NCBI GenBank assembly: GCA_030147845.1
Contig: JASBUN010000003.1
Coordinates: forward strand, 141,390-205,389
DNA from: Gammaproteobacteria bacterium
GTDB taxonomy: Bacteria; Pseudomonadota; Gammaproteobacteria; JASBUN01
Length of the DNA: 64,000 bases
Direction of reading: 5' to 3'
The translations under genes and the position numbers were made by a program. The notes below the pieces were generated by a model. That model saw nothing but the letters and a program-made list of their open reading frames with translations. It was not told the DNA's origin and searched no databases. Below are positions 18,687 through 27,635 of this stretch, piece after piece; position 1 is the stretch's first letter, and each line of letters begins with the position of its first letter.

Positions 18687-19147
18687 TGCGATTTCTCCTT
18701 TGCATCTTGAGGGTCGGAATTTGGCAATTCGTGGTTACCGAGCGACTACGCTGCAGTCAACCAACGGTAATTGCCGAGTTTTTCGGAAAACAAAATCCAC
18801 GATAGGGTACGACACTCAACGCGTGAACCAATGCGCTGTAGTGCCGCGCGAGCGCAGGGACAGTATAGTAGCCCAAAGTGCGTGCGCCACCAAGGATTCC
18901 GTGCTGCCAATAAGGTCTTGGCGCGATCCGCGCGCTTGCATCGGCAACGCCTGGCGGCTATCAACGCGACCGGTCGCAACCGGTGTTGCAATGCGTATTG
19001 AACCTGCGCGGCCGGGTGGGATAGGGTTTGTGTGGGCGGCAACGTCATCCAGGGGCCTGTTGGACTGAGGACCGATGCGATTGCGAAAAAGCCATTTTGA
19101 CTGTGCCTGCTGCTTACAGGTTTCGTGAGTTTGTGCATACGAATGTT
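18687..19147. other. 460-base intergenic region without a supported gene
   Basis: This gap lies between the divergent sodB and hydantoinase-like genes and should hold both promoters. Two overlapping open frames (18700-19068 on plus, 18746-19138 on minus) have no recognisable motifs and no good ribosome-binding site; both look like chance. I see no RNA gene. Confidence 0.5.
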
Positions 19148-21094
19148 ATGCGAGCCATTGAATTAAATTTGTTTGTCAGTCGTATCGAAGCGATTTGCGA
19201 CGAGATGGGCGCTGCATTGCGGCGTACCTCGTTCTCGCCCAACATACGCGAGCGGCTGGATTTTTCTTGTGCCGTGTTCGACGTCACCGGCGAGCTGTGT
19301 GCTCAAGCCGCGCACATTCCCGTTCATCTCGGCAGCATGGCGTACGCCATGCGCGATATCGTAAACAGCTTGCAATGGCACGCTGGCGACATGGTTATTG
19401 TCAACGACCCGTTTTTGGGTGGCACTCATCTGCCCGATGTCACCTTGATCGCGCCGGTATTCGTGCACCAGCGGCTGATCGCATTCGTGGTCAATCGCGC
19501 ACATCATGCCGATATCGGTTCCGCTTCCCCCGGGTCGATGCCGGTATCGACTCATCTCGACGAAGAAGGCATGGTAATCGCGCCGAGTTTTCTTGCGCGT
19601 GAAAATATTCTTGATCAGGCTTTGCTCGACTCGCTGTGTGCGGCGACTAGCAATGTGCGCGAAGCACGCGGGGATTTCGCCGCACAAATCAGCGCCAACC
19701 GCATTGGCGCAAAGCGCCTTGGCGAGCTGGTCGGCAATCTCGGCATTGCGTCATTTTTCGACGGCTTGAACGAACTCAACGACTATGCCGAGCGGCTCGC
19801 ACGCAGCACTTTGGGCGCAATCCCCGATGGTGTTTACCGGTTTAGTGATTTAATGGACGATGATGGGCAAGGCAATACGGATATCGTCATTGCGGCTGAG
19901 ATCACCGTCAGCGGCGGAAATATTGACGTCGACTTCGGTGGTACCGCGTTGCAAGTCGCCGGGAATATCAACTGCCCGTTGTCGGTAGCCGCGGCGGCGG
20001 TGTACTACGTATTTCGTTGCTTGATGCCGGCGCAGACCCCGGCTTGCGCCGGCGCCTTCCGCGCCATCAGCCTGCGCGCGCCGTTGGGCTGTTTGCTCAA
20101 TGCCCGCCGCCCGGCCGCGGTGGCTGCGGGTAACGTCGAAACCAGCACACGCGTGGTGGATGTCATTATGGGGGCGTTGGCGCAGGCGTTGCCCGATCAA
20201 ATTCCAGCAGCCAGTCATGGCAGTATGAACAATCTTGCGTTCGGCGCGCGCGGGCCGGGCGCTGCCTGGGATTACTATGAGACGATTGGTGGCGGGATGG
20301 GTGCCGGCGCCAGCGGCGGTGGCCTGGACGCGTTGCAAACGCATATGACCAATACGCTTAACACGCCGATCGAGGTGCTTGAATTGCGTTTTCCGCTGCG
20401 TGTGTTGCGTTACCAGATCCGTCGTGCTTCCGGCGGCGCCGGCCGGCGCGCCGGTGGCGACGGCATCGTGCGCGAGTTTCAATTTTTGCAGCCGACCAGC
20501 GCCACGATATTGAGCGAACGGCGGCGGCACGCACCGTGGGGCTTGGCCGGAGGCGGTAGCGGTTTATGTGGCCGCAACCGGCATAATGGTGTCGATCTGC
20601 CCGGTAAAGTATGCCTGCAACTGAGCGCCGGCGACCGCCTGTGTATCGACACCCCGGGCGGCGGTGGTTGGGGCGCCGGTGAGTCGGAGCAGCCGTGTTC
20701 TGTGAATCACCGCCGCCATCGGTCATACTTGGCCTCCCGCGGCCGCATCGGAGATAAAACAATGAACCGCCCATTGCTGCTTGTTGTGCTGCTATTGGTG
20801 AACGGTTGGCTGACGGGCTGTGCCGCCATGGTCGCCACCGGTGTCGCCAATCCCTCGGTGGCCGATGCTCGCAGCCGCGCCGAAACGCAATCCGATGCGG
20901 AAATCACCAACCACATCAATTCGATGCTTGTGCGTGACGCCGACATACCGGCGATGGATGTGCGCGTGTCCACCTACCGAGGCGTGGTGACCTTGCGCGG
21001 GCACGTCACCAGCCGCAGCGTGGTCGAGCGTACATTACGTTTGGTCAACTCCGTGTCCGGTGTGCGCAGCGTGAAGAATCGATTGACCTATTGA
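19148..21094 (+). CDS. Hydantoinase B / oxoprolinase family protein read in frame into a BON lipoprotein
   Basis: The first 525 or so residues are a hydantoinase B-like protein (HyuB, the ATP-dependent oxoprolinase/N-methylhydantoinase/acetone carboxylase superfamily). Family segments include ELNLFVSRIEAICDEMGAAL, RTSFSPNIRERLDFSCAVFD, NDPFLGGTHLPDVT, NRAHHADIGSASPGSMP, AAGNVETSTRVVDVIMGAL and a C-terminal TPGGGGWG. No stop codon follows: after a non-conserved Arg/His-rich linker of about 20 residues the same frame enters a complete lipoprotein gene starting at ATG 20762 (residue 539). A signal peptide in the middle of a cytoplasmic protein makes a working fusion unlikely; loss of the hydantoinase stop is more plausible. 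The start is chosen at ATG 19148, just before the conserved region. No hydantoinase A partner is visible next to it. Confidence 0.75.
   Translation: MRAIELNLFVSRIEAICDEMGAALRRTSFSPNIRERLDFSCAVFDVTGELCAQAAHIPVHLGSMAYAMRDIVNSLQWHAGDMVIVNDPFLGGTHLPDVTLIAPVFVHQRLIAFVVNRAHHADIGSASPGSMPVSTHLDEEGMVIAPSFLARENILDQALLDSLCAATSNVREARGDFAAQISANRIGAKRLGELVGNLGIASFFDGLNELNDYAERLARSTLGAIPDGVYRFSDLMDDDGQGNTDIVIAAEITVSGGNIDVDFGGTALQVAGNINCPLSVAAAAVYYVFRCLMPAQTPACAGAFRAISLRAPLGCLLNARRPAAVAAGNVETSTRVVDVIMGALAQALPDQIPAASHGSMNNLAFGARGPGAAWDYYETIGGGMGAGASGGGLDALQTHMTNTLNTPIEVLELRFPLRVLRYQIRRASGGAGRRAGGDGIVREFQFLQPTSATILSERRRHAPWGLAGGGSGLCGRNRHNGVDLPGKVCLQLSAGDRLCIDTPGGGGWGAGESEQPCSVNHRRHRSYLASRGRIGDKTMNRPLLLVVLLLVNGWLTGCAAMVATGVANPSVADARSRAETQSDAEITNHINSMLVRDADIPAMDVRVSTYRGVVTLRGHVTSRSVVERTLRLVNSVSGVRSVKNRLTY
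20762..21094 (+). CDS. BON-domain lipoprotein (internal start within the longer frame)
   Basis: This 110-residue protein has its own Shine-Dalgarno GGAG (20750-20753) eight bases before ATG 20762, a hydrophobic signal sequence, and the lipobox LTGC with Cys at residue 20. The mature part has a BON domain of OsmY/DolP type: DAEITNHINSMLVRD, then MDVRVSTYRGVVTLRGHV and VVERTLRLVNSVSGVRSVKNRL. Such lipoproteins bind phospholipid and support outer-membrane integrity. Because the upstream hydantoinase-like frame has no stop, this may be made both as an independent lipoprotein and as the tail of a long polypeptide. I think independent translation is the functional form. Confidence 0.8.
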   Translation: MNRPLLLVVLLLVNGWLTGCAAMVATGVANPSVADARSRAETQSDAEITNHINSMLVRDADIPAMDVRVSTYRGVVTLRGHVTSRSVVERTLRLVNSVSGVRSVKNRLTY

Positions 21095-21135
21095 TCGTAT
21101 GGCGCGCCCTGGCGCGCACCCAATGGTGAACTGAT

Positions 21136-22920
21136 ATGTGTGGAATTTGCGGCGAGCTTCGCTTCGACGAAGAGCAGCCAAATCTGGGCGCCCTCGGTCG
21201 AATGTTACGTCGGCTTGAACGGCGCGGCCCGGACAACGAGGGCAGTTATGCGGACGGGCCGCTGGCATTCGGCCACCGACGCCTGTCGATCATCGACCTC
21301 TCCGAGCGTTCCAATCAACCCATGGTCGACGACCAACTCGGGCTGGTGTTGGTGTTCAACGGTACGATCTACAACTATCCGCAGCTGCGCGCCGAATTAA
21401 TCCGCCGGGGCTATCAGTTTTTCAGTGATGGTGATAGCGAAGTGATCCTCAAGGCCTATGCCGAGTGGGGCGAGCAATGCCTTGAAAAGTTGCATGGCAT
21501 GTTTGCGTTTGCGATTTGGGACAAGTGTAAGAAGTCGCTGTTATTGGCACGCGATCGCATGGGTATCAAGCCGTTATACTATAGCGTTACGGGTCGCCGC
21601 TTGTTGTTCGCATCCAACCCGCAGGCACTGCTTGCGGCCGGCGGGGTCGATCGCTCCATCGATCCGGTGGCATTACACCATCATTTTACCCTGCACGCCG
21701 TAGTGCCGGCGCCGCGCACCGTGCTCAGCGGTGTACGTAAGCTGGTGCCCGGCACGAGCCTACGTTTTGACTCGACTGGTGCGGTTGATGAACGGCGCTA
21801 CTGGTCGTTGCGGGCAAGCCGTCCACAACAGGCGTTAAGCGAGTGGGAGTGGCACGAGGCCATCCACGGGGCGTTGCGTAAAGCTGTACAACGGCGCATG
21901 ACCATCGCCGACGTGCCGGTCGGCGTACTGTTGTCGGGCGGTCTCGACTCCAGTCTGTTGGTGGCGCTGTTGGCTGAGGCCGGTGTTAGCGATCTGATGA
22001 CGTTTTCGGTCGGTTTCGATGATATGCCGGAAGAAAAGGGTTCGGAGTTCGAGTTTTCCGATCAGGTGGTAGCCCGTTACGGAACTCGTCATCATAAATT
22101 TCGTATCGCCAACGACAGCGTGCTGCAGCGTTTGCCGGAGGCGGTGGGCGCGATGGCTGAACCGATGGTAGGGCAGGACGCGGTGGCCTTCTATCTGCTC
22201 TCCGAGCAGGTTTCGCGTCATGTCAAAGTGGTGCAGAGCGGGCAGGGTGCCGACGAGGTATTCGGCGGCTATTTCTGGTATGCGCGCATGCAGCAGGAAC
22301 AAGGCAGCGACCTGCAGCGCTTTCGTAACCACTATTTCGATCGCGATCACGCCGAGTACCGCGAAATGATCGACCCGGCCTATCTTGGCCATGACTATAC
22401 CGCCGAACGGATTGCTGAACTACTGGCTGAACCGGGGGCGGAGACATTCCTCGACCGAGTGCTGCGTATGGACGTCACTACGTTAATTGTCGATGACCCC
22501 GTTAAACGCGTGGATAATATGACGATGGCTTGGGGTCTGGAGGCCCGGGTGCCGTTTTTAGATCACGAATTGGTCCAGTTGGCGGCTACCATGCCGCCCG
22601 AACTGAAGCTCAAGAGCGGCGGCAAACACGTGCTCAAAACCATTGCCCGTGGATTGTTGCCTGACACCGTTATCGACCGCCCGAAAGGGTATTTCCCGGT
22701 ACCCGCATTGAAGTACGTGCGCGGCGAATTCTACGATTTTATGCATGCCATTCTTAGCTCCGACGCCTGTCGGCAGCGGCGCTTGTACCAACCGGCCTAC
22801 GTCGACAAACTGCTGGCCGAGCCGGAACAGCACTTCACGCGCATTCTTGGCAGTAAACTCTGGCACTTAGCGTTGCTGGAATTCTGGTTACAGACCAACG
22901 TCGACGCGCCCGCCGCCTGA
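21136..22920 (+). CDS. Asparagine synthase-like amidotransferase, NAGGN type
   Basis: This 594-residue protein starts MCGICGE, so Cys2 is the glutaminase nucleophile of a class II amidotransferase domain (about residues 2-195), and continues with an asparagine synthetase ATP-pyrophosphatase domain containing LLSGGLDSS. Long stretches, including FSDGDSEVILKAYAEWG, LHAVVPAPRTVLSGVRKL, FYLLSEQVSRHVKVVQSGQGADEVFGGYFWY and DRDHAEYREM, resemble from memory the N-acetylglutaminylglutamine amide synthetase (TIGR03104) rather than cellular AsnB. NAGGN is a dipeptide osmolyte. Its usual partners, a GNAT/ATP-grasp ligase and a peptidase, are not adjacent here: upstream is the BON lipoprotein and downstream is grxD. 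It could be an ordinary asparagine synthetase, but the motifs favour the NAGGN group. Confidence 0.82.
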   Translation: MCGICGELRFDEEQPNLGALGRMLRRLERRGPDNEGSYADGPLAFGHRRLSIIDLSERSNQPMVDDQLGLVLVFNGTIYNYPQLRAELIRRGYQFFSDGDSEVILKAYAEWGEQCLEKLHGMFAFAIWDKCKKSLLLARDRMGIKPLYYSVTGRRLLFASNPQALLAAGGVDRSIDPVALHHHFTLHAVVPAPRTVLSGVRKLVPGTSLRFDSTGAVDERRYWSLRASRPQQALSEWEWHEAIHGALRKAVQRRMTIADVPVGVLLSGGLDSSLLVALLAEAGVSDLMTFSVGFDDMPEEKGSEFEFSDQVVARYGTRHHKFRIANDSVLQRLPEAVGAMAEPMVGQDAVAFYLLSEQVSRHVKVVQSGQGADEVFGGYFWYARMQQEQGSDLQRFRNHYFDRDHAEYREMIDPAYLGHDYTAERIAELLAEPGAETFLDRVLRMDVTTLIVDDPVKRVDNMTMAWGLEARVPFLDHELVQLAATMPPELKLKSGGKHVLKTIARGLLPDTVIDRPKGYFPVPALKYVRGEFYDFMHAILSSDACRQRRLYQPAYVDKLLAEPEQHFTRILGSKLWHLALLEFWLQTNVDAPAA

Positions 22921-22982
22921 TGGCGCTTGAAAACGCCGGCATGCGCCGCCACATTAATGTGGCTAAACCCGTGTTTACAGCT

Positions 22983-23008
22983 AAGGCCCCACGAATTGGT
23001 CCTTTTTT
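22983..23008 (+). terminator. Possible intrinsic terminator after the amidotransferase
   Basis: AAGGCC pairs with GGTCCTT imperfectly across a short loop, followed by a run of six T residues (about 23003-23008). It is about 65 bases after the amidotransferase stop. Confidence 0.45.
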
Positions 23009-23103
23009 GTCGAGCGCCGACTCATTAAACTGTGCTGTAGTGATGGTAAGCGCCGCCAACGGCGCTATCGTAGCACCGGAATTTGACTCAGTGAGGTAAT
23101 GTA

Positions 23104-23433
23104 ATGGACGTTATGGAGCGCATCAAACAGCAGGTCGAAGGCAACCCGATCGTGCTCTACATGAAGGGCACACCACAGATGCCGCAGTGCGGATTTTCCA
23201 GCCGTGCGGCGCAGGCGTTGCAAGCGTGCGGCGTTGAATTCGCGCACGTCAATGTGTTGGCCGACCCGGAAATATTTGAAAATCTGCCGCGTTATGCCGA
23301 CTGGCCGACGTTTCCGCAGTTATACATCGGCGGTGAATTGGTCGGTGGTTGCGACATCACCCTGGAGTTGTACCAAAAGGGTGAGTTACAGAGCATGACT
23401 AAAGCAGCGGCGCAGAAGGCGAAAGCTTCCTGA
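23104..23433 (+). CDS. grxD: Monothiol glutaredoxin, Grx4 type
   Basis: This 109-residue protein has the monothiol active site CGFS within MPQCGFSSRA, the upstream KGTPQ glutathione-binding stretch, WPTFPQLYIGGELVGGCDI and a C-terminal tail of normal length. Such proteins bind a [2Fe-2S] cluster with glutathione and pass it to other proteins, often with BolA partners. A ribosome-binding GAGG lies just upstream. A strong hairpin terminator follows. Its neighbour on the other strand is rnt, a pairing seen in other gammaproteobacteria. Confidence 0.96.
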   Translation: MDVMERIKQQVEGNPIVLYMKGTPQMPQCGFSSRAAQALQACGVEFAHVNVLADPEIFENLPRYADWPTFPQLYIGGELVGGCDITLELYQKGELQSMTKAAAQKAKAS

Positions 23434-23471
23434 GCAGCGTTTACGAGCCATAACGCAGCATGACGAACCTG

Positions 23472-23505
23472 AACCCCAGCGCCGGCATCGGTCTGGGGTT
23501 TTATA
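23472..23505 (+). terminator. Intrinsic terminator of grxD
   Basis: AACCCCAG (23472-23479) and CTGGGGTT (23493-23500) form a perfect eight-base stem followed by a TTTTATA tract, 40 bases after the grxD stop. Confidence 0.7.
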
Positions 23506-23592
23506 TTGTGTGACCCCGGGCAGCGCCGATTCAGTCACCGAAGCGGCTCGCCAACGCCACCCGGGACGGTGTTGGGATTTTCAACAAGCGGG

Positions 23593-24255
23593 TCAGGAGA
23601 GCTTGCTCCGCGCCCGCCGCAAGCGTGTGTCGGCGTTCGGCTGCAGATCTTCCCAGCGATTGACGATAGTGCAGAACAGCTCGGCCGTTTGTTCGGCGTC
23701 ATATACCGCCGAGTGCGCCTCGTCACCGTCCCAATCCAATCCGGCCGCTTGCGCGGCGCGCGCCAACACGGTCTGGCCGTAGACCAAACCGCCGAGTGAT
23801 ACCGTGTCAAAGGTACTGAACGGGTGGAACGGGTTGCGTTTGATGCCGACCCGAGCTGCCGCCGCATTGATGAAGCCAAGATCGAAGAAGGCGTTGTGGC
23901 CGACCAGTATGGCGCGCGTGCAGCCGCTACGCTTGATGGCGCTGCGCACCGGCTGAAAAATGGTCTGCAACGCTTCATGTTCCGGCAACGCCGCGCGGAA
24001 CGGATGAAATGGATCGATGCCATTGAAAGCGAGCGCCTCGGGGTCCATGTTTGCGTCCGCAAACGGTTCCACATGGGCGTGTACCGTCTGCTCGGTGTGC
24101 AGATGCCCATTGTCATCCATTTTCAACAGCACCGCCGCTATTTCCAGCAAGGCATCGGTCTGTGCATTGAAGCCGCCGGTTTCAACATCGACCACGACCG
24201 GGAGAAAGCCGCGGAAACGACCGGCAATCAGTGATTTTGGCGCATCATCATTCAT
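23593..24255 (-). CDS. rnt: Ribonuclease T
   Basis: This 220-residue DEDD-family 3'-5' exonuclease trims tRNA and stable RNA 3' ends. The motifs are [11 protein letters not shown] (ExoI, with catalytic Asp and Glu), [11 protein letters not shown] (ExoII Asp) and [14 protein letters not shown] (ExoIII His and Asp). The central [27 protein letters not shown] is characteristic of RNase T rather than of DNA polymerase III epsilon. I use the ATG at 24255; a further upstream start at 24300 lacks conservation. It lies next to and converges with grxD. Confidence 0.95.
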   Translation of the reverse strand: MNDDAPKSLIAGRFRGFLPVVVDVETGGFNAQTDALLEIAAVLLKMDDNGHLHTEQTVHAHVEPFADANMDPEALAFNGIDPFHPFRAALPEHEALQTIFQPVRSAIKRSGCTRAILVGHNAFFDLGFINAAAARVGIKRNPFHPFSTFDTVSLGGLVYGQTVLARAAQAAGLDWDGDEAHSAVYDAEQTAELFCTIVNRWEDLQPNADTRLRRARSKLS

Positions 24256-24362
24256 ATTCACAGCATAACCAATGCGCCCTCGAATTGCGATGACCGGCAC
24301 CGCGGAAGATTACCCCCGACGTACCGCTTAACGTATTATGCCTTTGGGCAAAACAAGGAGAA

Positions 24363-25277
24363 ATGAGCATGGGATCGCTCTCGTTACGCGCCCGACTGGG
24401 GCTGCTGTTCACGATAATCTTGTTCGGTGGCGCGTCAGCGCAGGCGGCGCCGGCATTGGCGCGCGCTGCTGCACCTATTGGTGAGCACGGTTTGTTGTGG
24501 GAAGTTACCGGCAAGGGTTATCCGCCAAGCTACCTATTCGGCACCATCCACATCGCCGATCCACGCGTAACACACCTGGCGCCGCCGGTGCGCCAAGCTT
24601 TCGACCAGGCCAAACGATTTGCCATGGAAGTTCGCATGGACTACGGCGCTTATGCCGAACTCATACGCGGTATGTTCTTTCACGACGGCAAGACGCTCGA
24701 CTCGGTGATCGGTCCTGAACTTTTTGCGCAAGTGGTCAAGCTCGCCGCCAAACACGGTATCCCGCGCGACATGGTGATTAATATGAGGCCGTGGGCGGTG
24801 ATGTCGGCGACCGGCGTTCCCGGCTTCAAACAGGGCGTGGCGCTTGACTTGCAGCTCTATACGCGCGCTATCGAGCAAGGCAAGAAGGTCTATGGCCTGG
24901 AGAGCGCGGACGAGCAACTGGCGGTATTCAACGGTATGTCGCGACGTGATCAGATCGATATGATTCGCGCCATCGTCGAGCACCGTCACGACGCGGCCGC
25001 CGGAGCTCGGCAGTTGCTCGCCGCGTATCTGGATCGTGATCTGGGCACGATCGAGCGGCTCGGTCGCGAGGATTTGCAGGGCGAGTCACCGCGATCGGCG
25101 GCGAGCTTTTACCAGCGCGCCGTCATCGATCGTAACCACCGCATGGTACGCCGTATGCAAACCTACCTACGCCAAGGACGCAGCTTTATTGCCGTCGGCG
25201 CGCTGCATCTGCCGGGCGCACAAGGCATCCTGCATCTATTGCAGCAGCGTGGCTACCGCGTGATATCGGTGTATTGA
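24363..25277 (+). CDS. TraB/GumN family protein
   Basis: This 304-residue exported protein has an N-terminal signal peptide (hydrophobic residues 12-27, cleavage near AQAA), then GLLWEVTGKGYPPSYLFGTIHIADPRV, which is the defining N-terminal GT(I/M)H segment of the TraB/GumN family, and ends with GRSFIAVGALHLPGAQGILHLLQQRGYRV, containing the second conserved histidine region. The family is proposed to contain metal-dependent peptidases with an erythromycin-esterase-like fold; substrate is unknown. The ATG at 24363 follows AAGGAG. It is divergent from rnt and convergent with pyrC. Confidence 0.88.
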   Translation: MSMGSLSLRARLGLLFTIILFGGASAQAAPALARAAAPIGEHGLLWEVTGKGYPPSYLFGTIHIADPRVTHLAPPVRQAFDQAKRFAMEVRMDYGAYAELIRGMFFHDGKTLDSVIGPELFAQVVKLAAKHGIPRDMVINMRPWAVMSATGVPGFKQGVALDLQLYTRAIEQGKKVYGLESADEQLAVFNGMSRRDQIDMIRAIVEHRHDAAAGARQLLAAYLDRDLGTIERLGREDLQGESPRSAASFYQRAVIDRNHRMVRRMQTYLRQGRSFIAVGALHLPGAQGILHLLQQRGYRVISVY

Positions 25278-25301
25278 CGTTTGATTTCGGTGCGCCGGCC
25301 G

Positions 25302-26354
25302 TTATGTGCTTGTGGCCAAGCGCCACTGCAATGTTTGCCCGGCGCGTAAAGGCACCACGGTATCGTCACCAAACGGATAACTTTCCGGTACCTGCCAGGC
25401 TTCACGTCGCAGCGTGACTTGACCGCTGTTACGCGGCAGGCCATAGAAGTCGGCGCCGTGGAAACTGGCAAATGCCTCCAGTCGATCCAGCGCGCCGGCT
25501 TGCTCGAATGCTTCGGCGTAAAGCTCTAAGGCTGCATGCGCGGTATATATGCCGGCGCAGCCGCAGGCCGATTCTTTGGCGCCGCGGCCGTGCGGTGCGC
25601 TGTCGGTGCCAAGAAAGAATTTTTTCTCGCCGCTAGTGGCGGCGCTTATCAGGGCCTGCCGATGAACTTCGCGCTTGAGAATGGGTAGACAGTAGTGGTG
25701 CGGGCGTATGCCGCCCTGGAACATGGCGTTGCGGTTCATGAGTAAGTGGTGCGCGGTGATGGTGGCGGCGATATGCTCGGGCGCCGCGCGGACGAATTCG
25801 ACCGCCTGTTGAGTCGTGATGTGTTCTAACACCACTTTGAGTTCGGCAATATGCGTCGTCAGCGGTTTCAACTGGCGCTCGATGAACACCGCTTCGCGAT
25901 CGAATACATCGACGTCCGCGGCGGTGACCTCGCCATGTACCAGTAATGGCAAACCGCATTCGGCCATGGCTTTCAGGACCGGATACAATGGCTGCAGGTC
26001 GCCGACGCCGGCGTCCGAATGCGTGGTGGCGCCGGCCGGATAGAGTTTGACGCCGTGGATCCAGCTGCATTCGCGCGCTGCGCGGATGTCGGCGATGGCG
26101 GTGTTCGGGGTCAGATATAGGGTCATCAAGGGTTCGAAATCGGACCCCGCCGGTAAGGCCGCTCGTAGGCGCTGACGATAGGCCCGCGCCTTGTCGACTG
26201 TGTCCACGGGCGGTTTGAGGTTGGGCATGATAATGGCGCGGCCGAATTGTCGCGCGCTGTGCGCCAACGCCGCGCGCATAGCGTCGCCATCACGTACATG
26301 TAGATGCCAGTCGTCAGGGCGCGTCAAGGTAATGTGGTCCGGGCTCATATGCAT
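25302..26354 (-). CDS. pyrC: Dihydroorotase, class II
   Basis: This 350-residue zinc enzyme closes the pyrimidine ring, making dihydroorotate from carbamoyl aspartate. [10 protein letters not shown] supplies the HxH metal pair and the Arg that binds substrate, [12 protein letters not shown] contains the lysine that is carbamylated to bridge two zinc ions, LLVHGEV and HITT give further metal histidines, and FLGTDSAPH provides the catalytic Asp. It is the shorter class II form, as in E. coli. ATG 26354 or the nearby ATG 26348 could start it; the latter is better spaced from an AGGA. Upstream is a 260-base divergent region shared with pdhA. Confidence 0.95.
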   Translation of the reverse strand: MHMSPDHITLTRPDDWHLHVRDGDAMRAALAHSARQFGRAIIMPNLKPPVDTVDKARAYRQRLRAALPAGSDFEPLMTLYLTPNTAIADIRAARECSWIHGVKLYPAGATTHSDAGVGDLQPLYPVLKAMAECGLPLLVHGEVTAADVDVFDREAVFIERQLKPLTTHIAELKVVLEHITTQQAVEFVRAAPEHIAATITAHHLLMNRNAMFQGGIRPHHYCLPILKREVHRQALISAATSGEKKFFLGTDSAPHGRGAKESACGCAGIYTAHAALELYAEAFEQAGALDRLEAFASFHGADFYGLPRNSGQVTLRREAWQVPESYPFGDDTVVPLRAGQTLQWRLATST

Positions 26355-26618
26355 CCTAGGCTGGCCGCGCTGTGGCGCGGCGGAACGGCTGATTGCGCGA
26401 TTATATAGGCCGCCAGCGTCAGCGCTAGCCGGAGCCGCTCACTGAATCTGGTGGGATTTGTTAAGTGCTTGTTTTTGTTGCCGGCATACCCCATTTTTCT
26501 TGACCTCACGGCGGAAAACCATGATCATAGCGCCTTCCGATTTTTGGTCCGCGGCGGAGTTTGGCTGCGCCTTCGTAATCACACTATTTTCTAACTAAAT
26601 CAATGGGTAAGGAGACTT
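26355..26618. promoter_or_regulatory. Divergent region between pyrC and pdhA
   Basis: A 264-base region that should contain both promoters. TTGACC at 26500-26505 could be a -35 element for the pdh operon, but the matching -10 is weak. CCGCGC (26365-26370) and GCGCGG (26375-26380) form a small hairpin in the pyrC leader. Confidence 0.3.
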
Positions 26619-27635
26619 ATGACCTCCGAGGACAAACGCCTTCTGAGCGTCGATGTCAAGAAGCGACTGCTGCACGAGATGTTGTTCGCGCGCCGTTTCG
26701 AGGAACGCTGTTACGAGGCTTATGTGGAACGCAAAATCGGCGGATTTTTGCACCTTTATCCCGGTGAGGAAGCCTGCGCTCACGGCGTACTGGAGGCCGC
26801 TCGCGTCGGCCACGACTACGTCATTACCAGCTATCGCGATCATGTCCACGCGATCAAATCGGGTGTCGACCCCAAGGCCGTCATGGCGGAGTTGTTCGCC
26901 AAGGTGACCGGCTGCTGCAAGGGCTTGGGCGGCTCCATGCACATCTTCGGTGTCGAACAGCGTTTCATGGGTGGTTACGCGCTGGTCGGCGGCCCGTTCC
27001 CGCTTGCCGCCGGCATTGCCAAAGGTATCCAGATGAAAGGCGGCGATGAGATCTGCATCTGTTTTTTGGGTGACGCGGCCAACAATCAAGGTACTTTCCA
27101 CGAGTCTCTGAACATGGCCAAGTTGTGGAATTTGCCGGTGCTGTATGTGTGTGAAAACAACCTCTACGGTATTGGTACGCGCATTGATCGTTCTACCGCA
27201 GTGGTCGATCAGTACAAGCGCGTGTCCGGATACAACATTCCTTCGCAGCAAGTGGACGGCCAGGATGTCGAGGTGGTTTACGCGGCGGCGGCGGCGGCCA
27301 TCGATCACGTGCGCGGCGGTAATGGCCCGTATTTTCTGGAGTTGATGACGTACCGTTATCGCGGCCACTCGATGTCGGACTCGAACGCTTATCGGGCCAA
27401 GGACGAGGAACGTATGTGGAGCAAGCGCGATCCGATCATCATGTTGCGCGACCGCCTCATCGACGACGGCCAGCTGACGCAGGAAACGTTCAAGAAAACC
27501 GACGATCAGATCCTGGAACATATCGAGGACGAAATCATCAGGTTCGCCGAGGAGTCACCGGAACCGACCATGGATTTACTGCAGAAGTACGTGTTGGTGG
27601 AAAACGATCCATGGGTAAAAGGAGGCGCGCACTGA
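26619..27635 (+). CDS. pdhA: Pyruvate dehydrogenase E1 component, alpha subunit
   Basis: This 338-residue subunit belongs to the heterotetrameric (alpha2-beta2) type E1, unlike the single-chain AceE usual in enterobacteria. It has YRDHVHAIKSGVDP, then KVTGCCKGLGGSMHIF, GGYALVGGPFPLAAGIA, and the thiamine-diphosphate motif GDAANNQGTFHESLNMAKLWNLPVLYVCENN, with GDG replaced by GDA. The phosphorylation-loop equivalent YRYRGHSMSDSN follows. GGAG lies before ATG 26619. Its stop TGA overlaps the pdhB start (TGATG), so translation is coupled. Acetoin or branched-chain E1 could look similar, but order and sequence favour pyruvate. Confidence 0.93.
   Translation: MTSEDKRLLSVDVKKRLLHEMLFARRFEERCYEAYVERKIGGFLHLYPGEEACAHGVLEAARVGHDYVITSYRDHVHAIKSGVDPKAVMAELFAKVTGCCKGLGGSMHIFGVEQRFMGGYALVGGPFPLAAGIAKGIQMKGGDEICICFLGDAANNQGTFHESLNMAKLWNLPVLYVCENNLYGIGTRIDRSTAVVDQYKRVSGYNIPSQQVDGQDVEVVYAAAAAAIDHVRGGNGPYFLELMTYRYRGHSMSDSNAYRAKDEERMWSKRDPIIMLRDRLIDDGQLTQETFKKTDDQILEHIEDEIIRFAEESPEPTMDLLQKYVLVENDPWVKGGAH

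Noticed and set aside
18700..19138. Overlapping frames on both strands in the sodB upstream gap
   Set aside because: No motifs, no good ribosome-binding site and unusual composition; more likely promoter sequence.
27416..27634. N-terminal extension of pdhB
   Set aside because: These codons are the end of pdhA in another frame; a GGAGG and the conserved N-terminus point to 27635.
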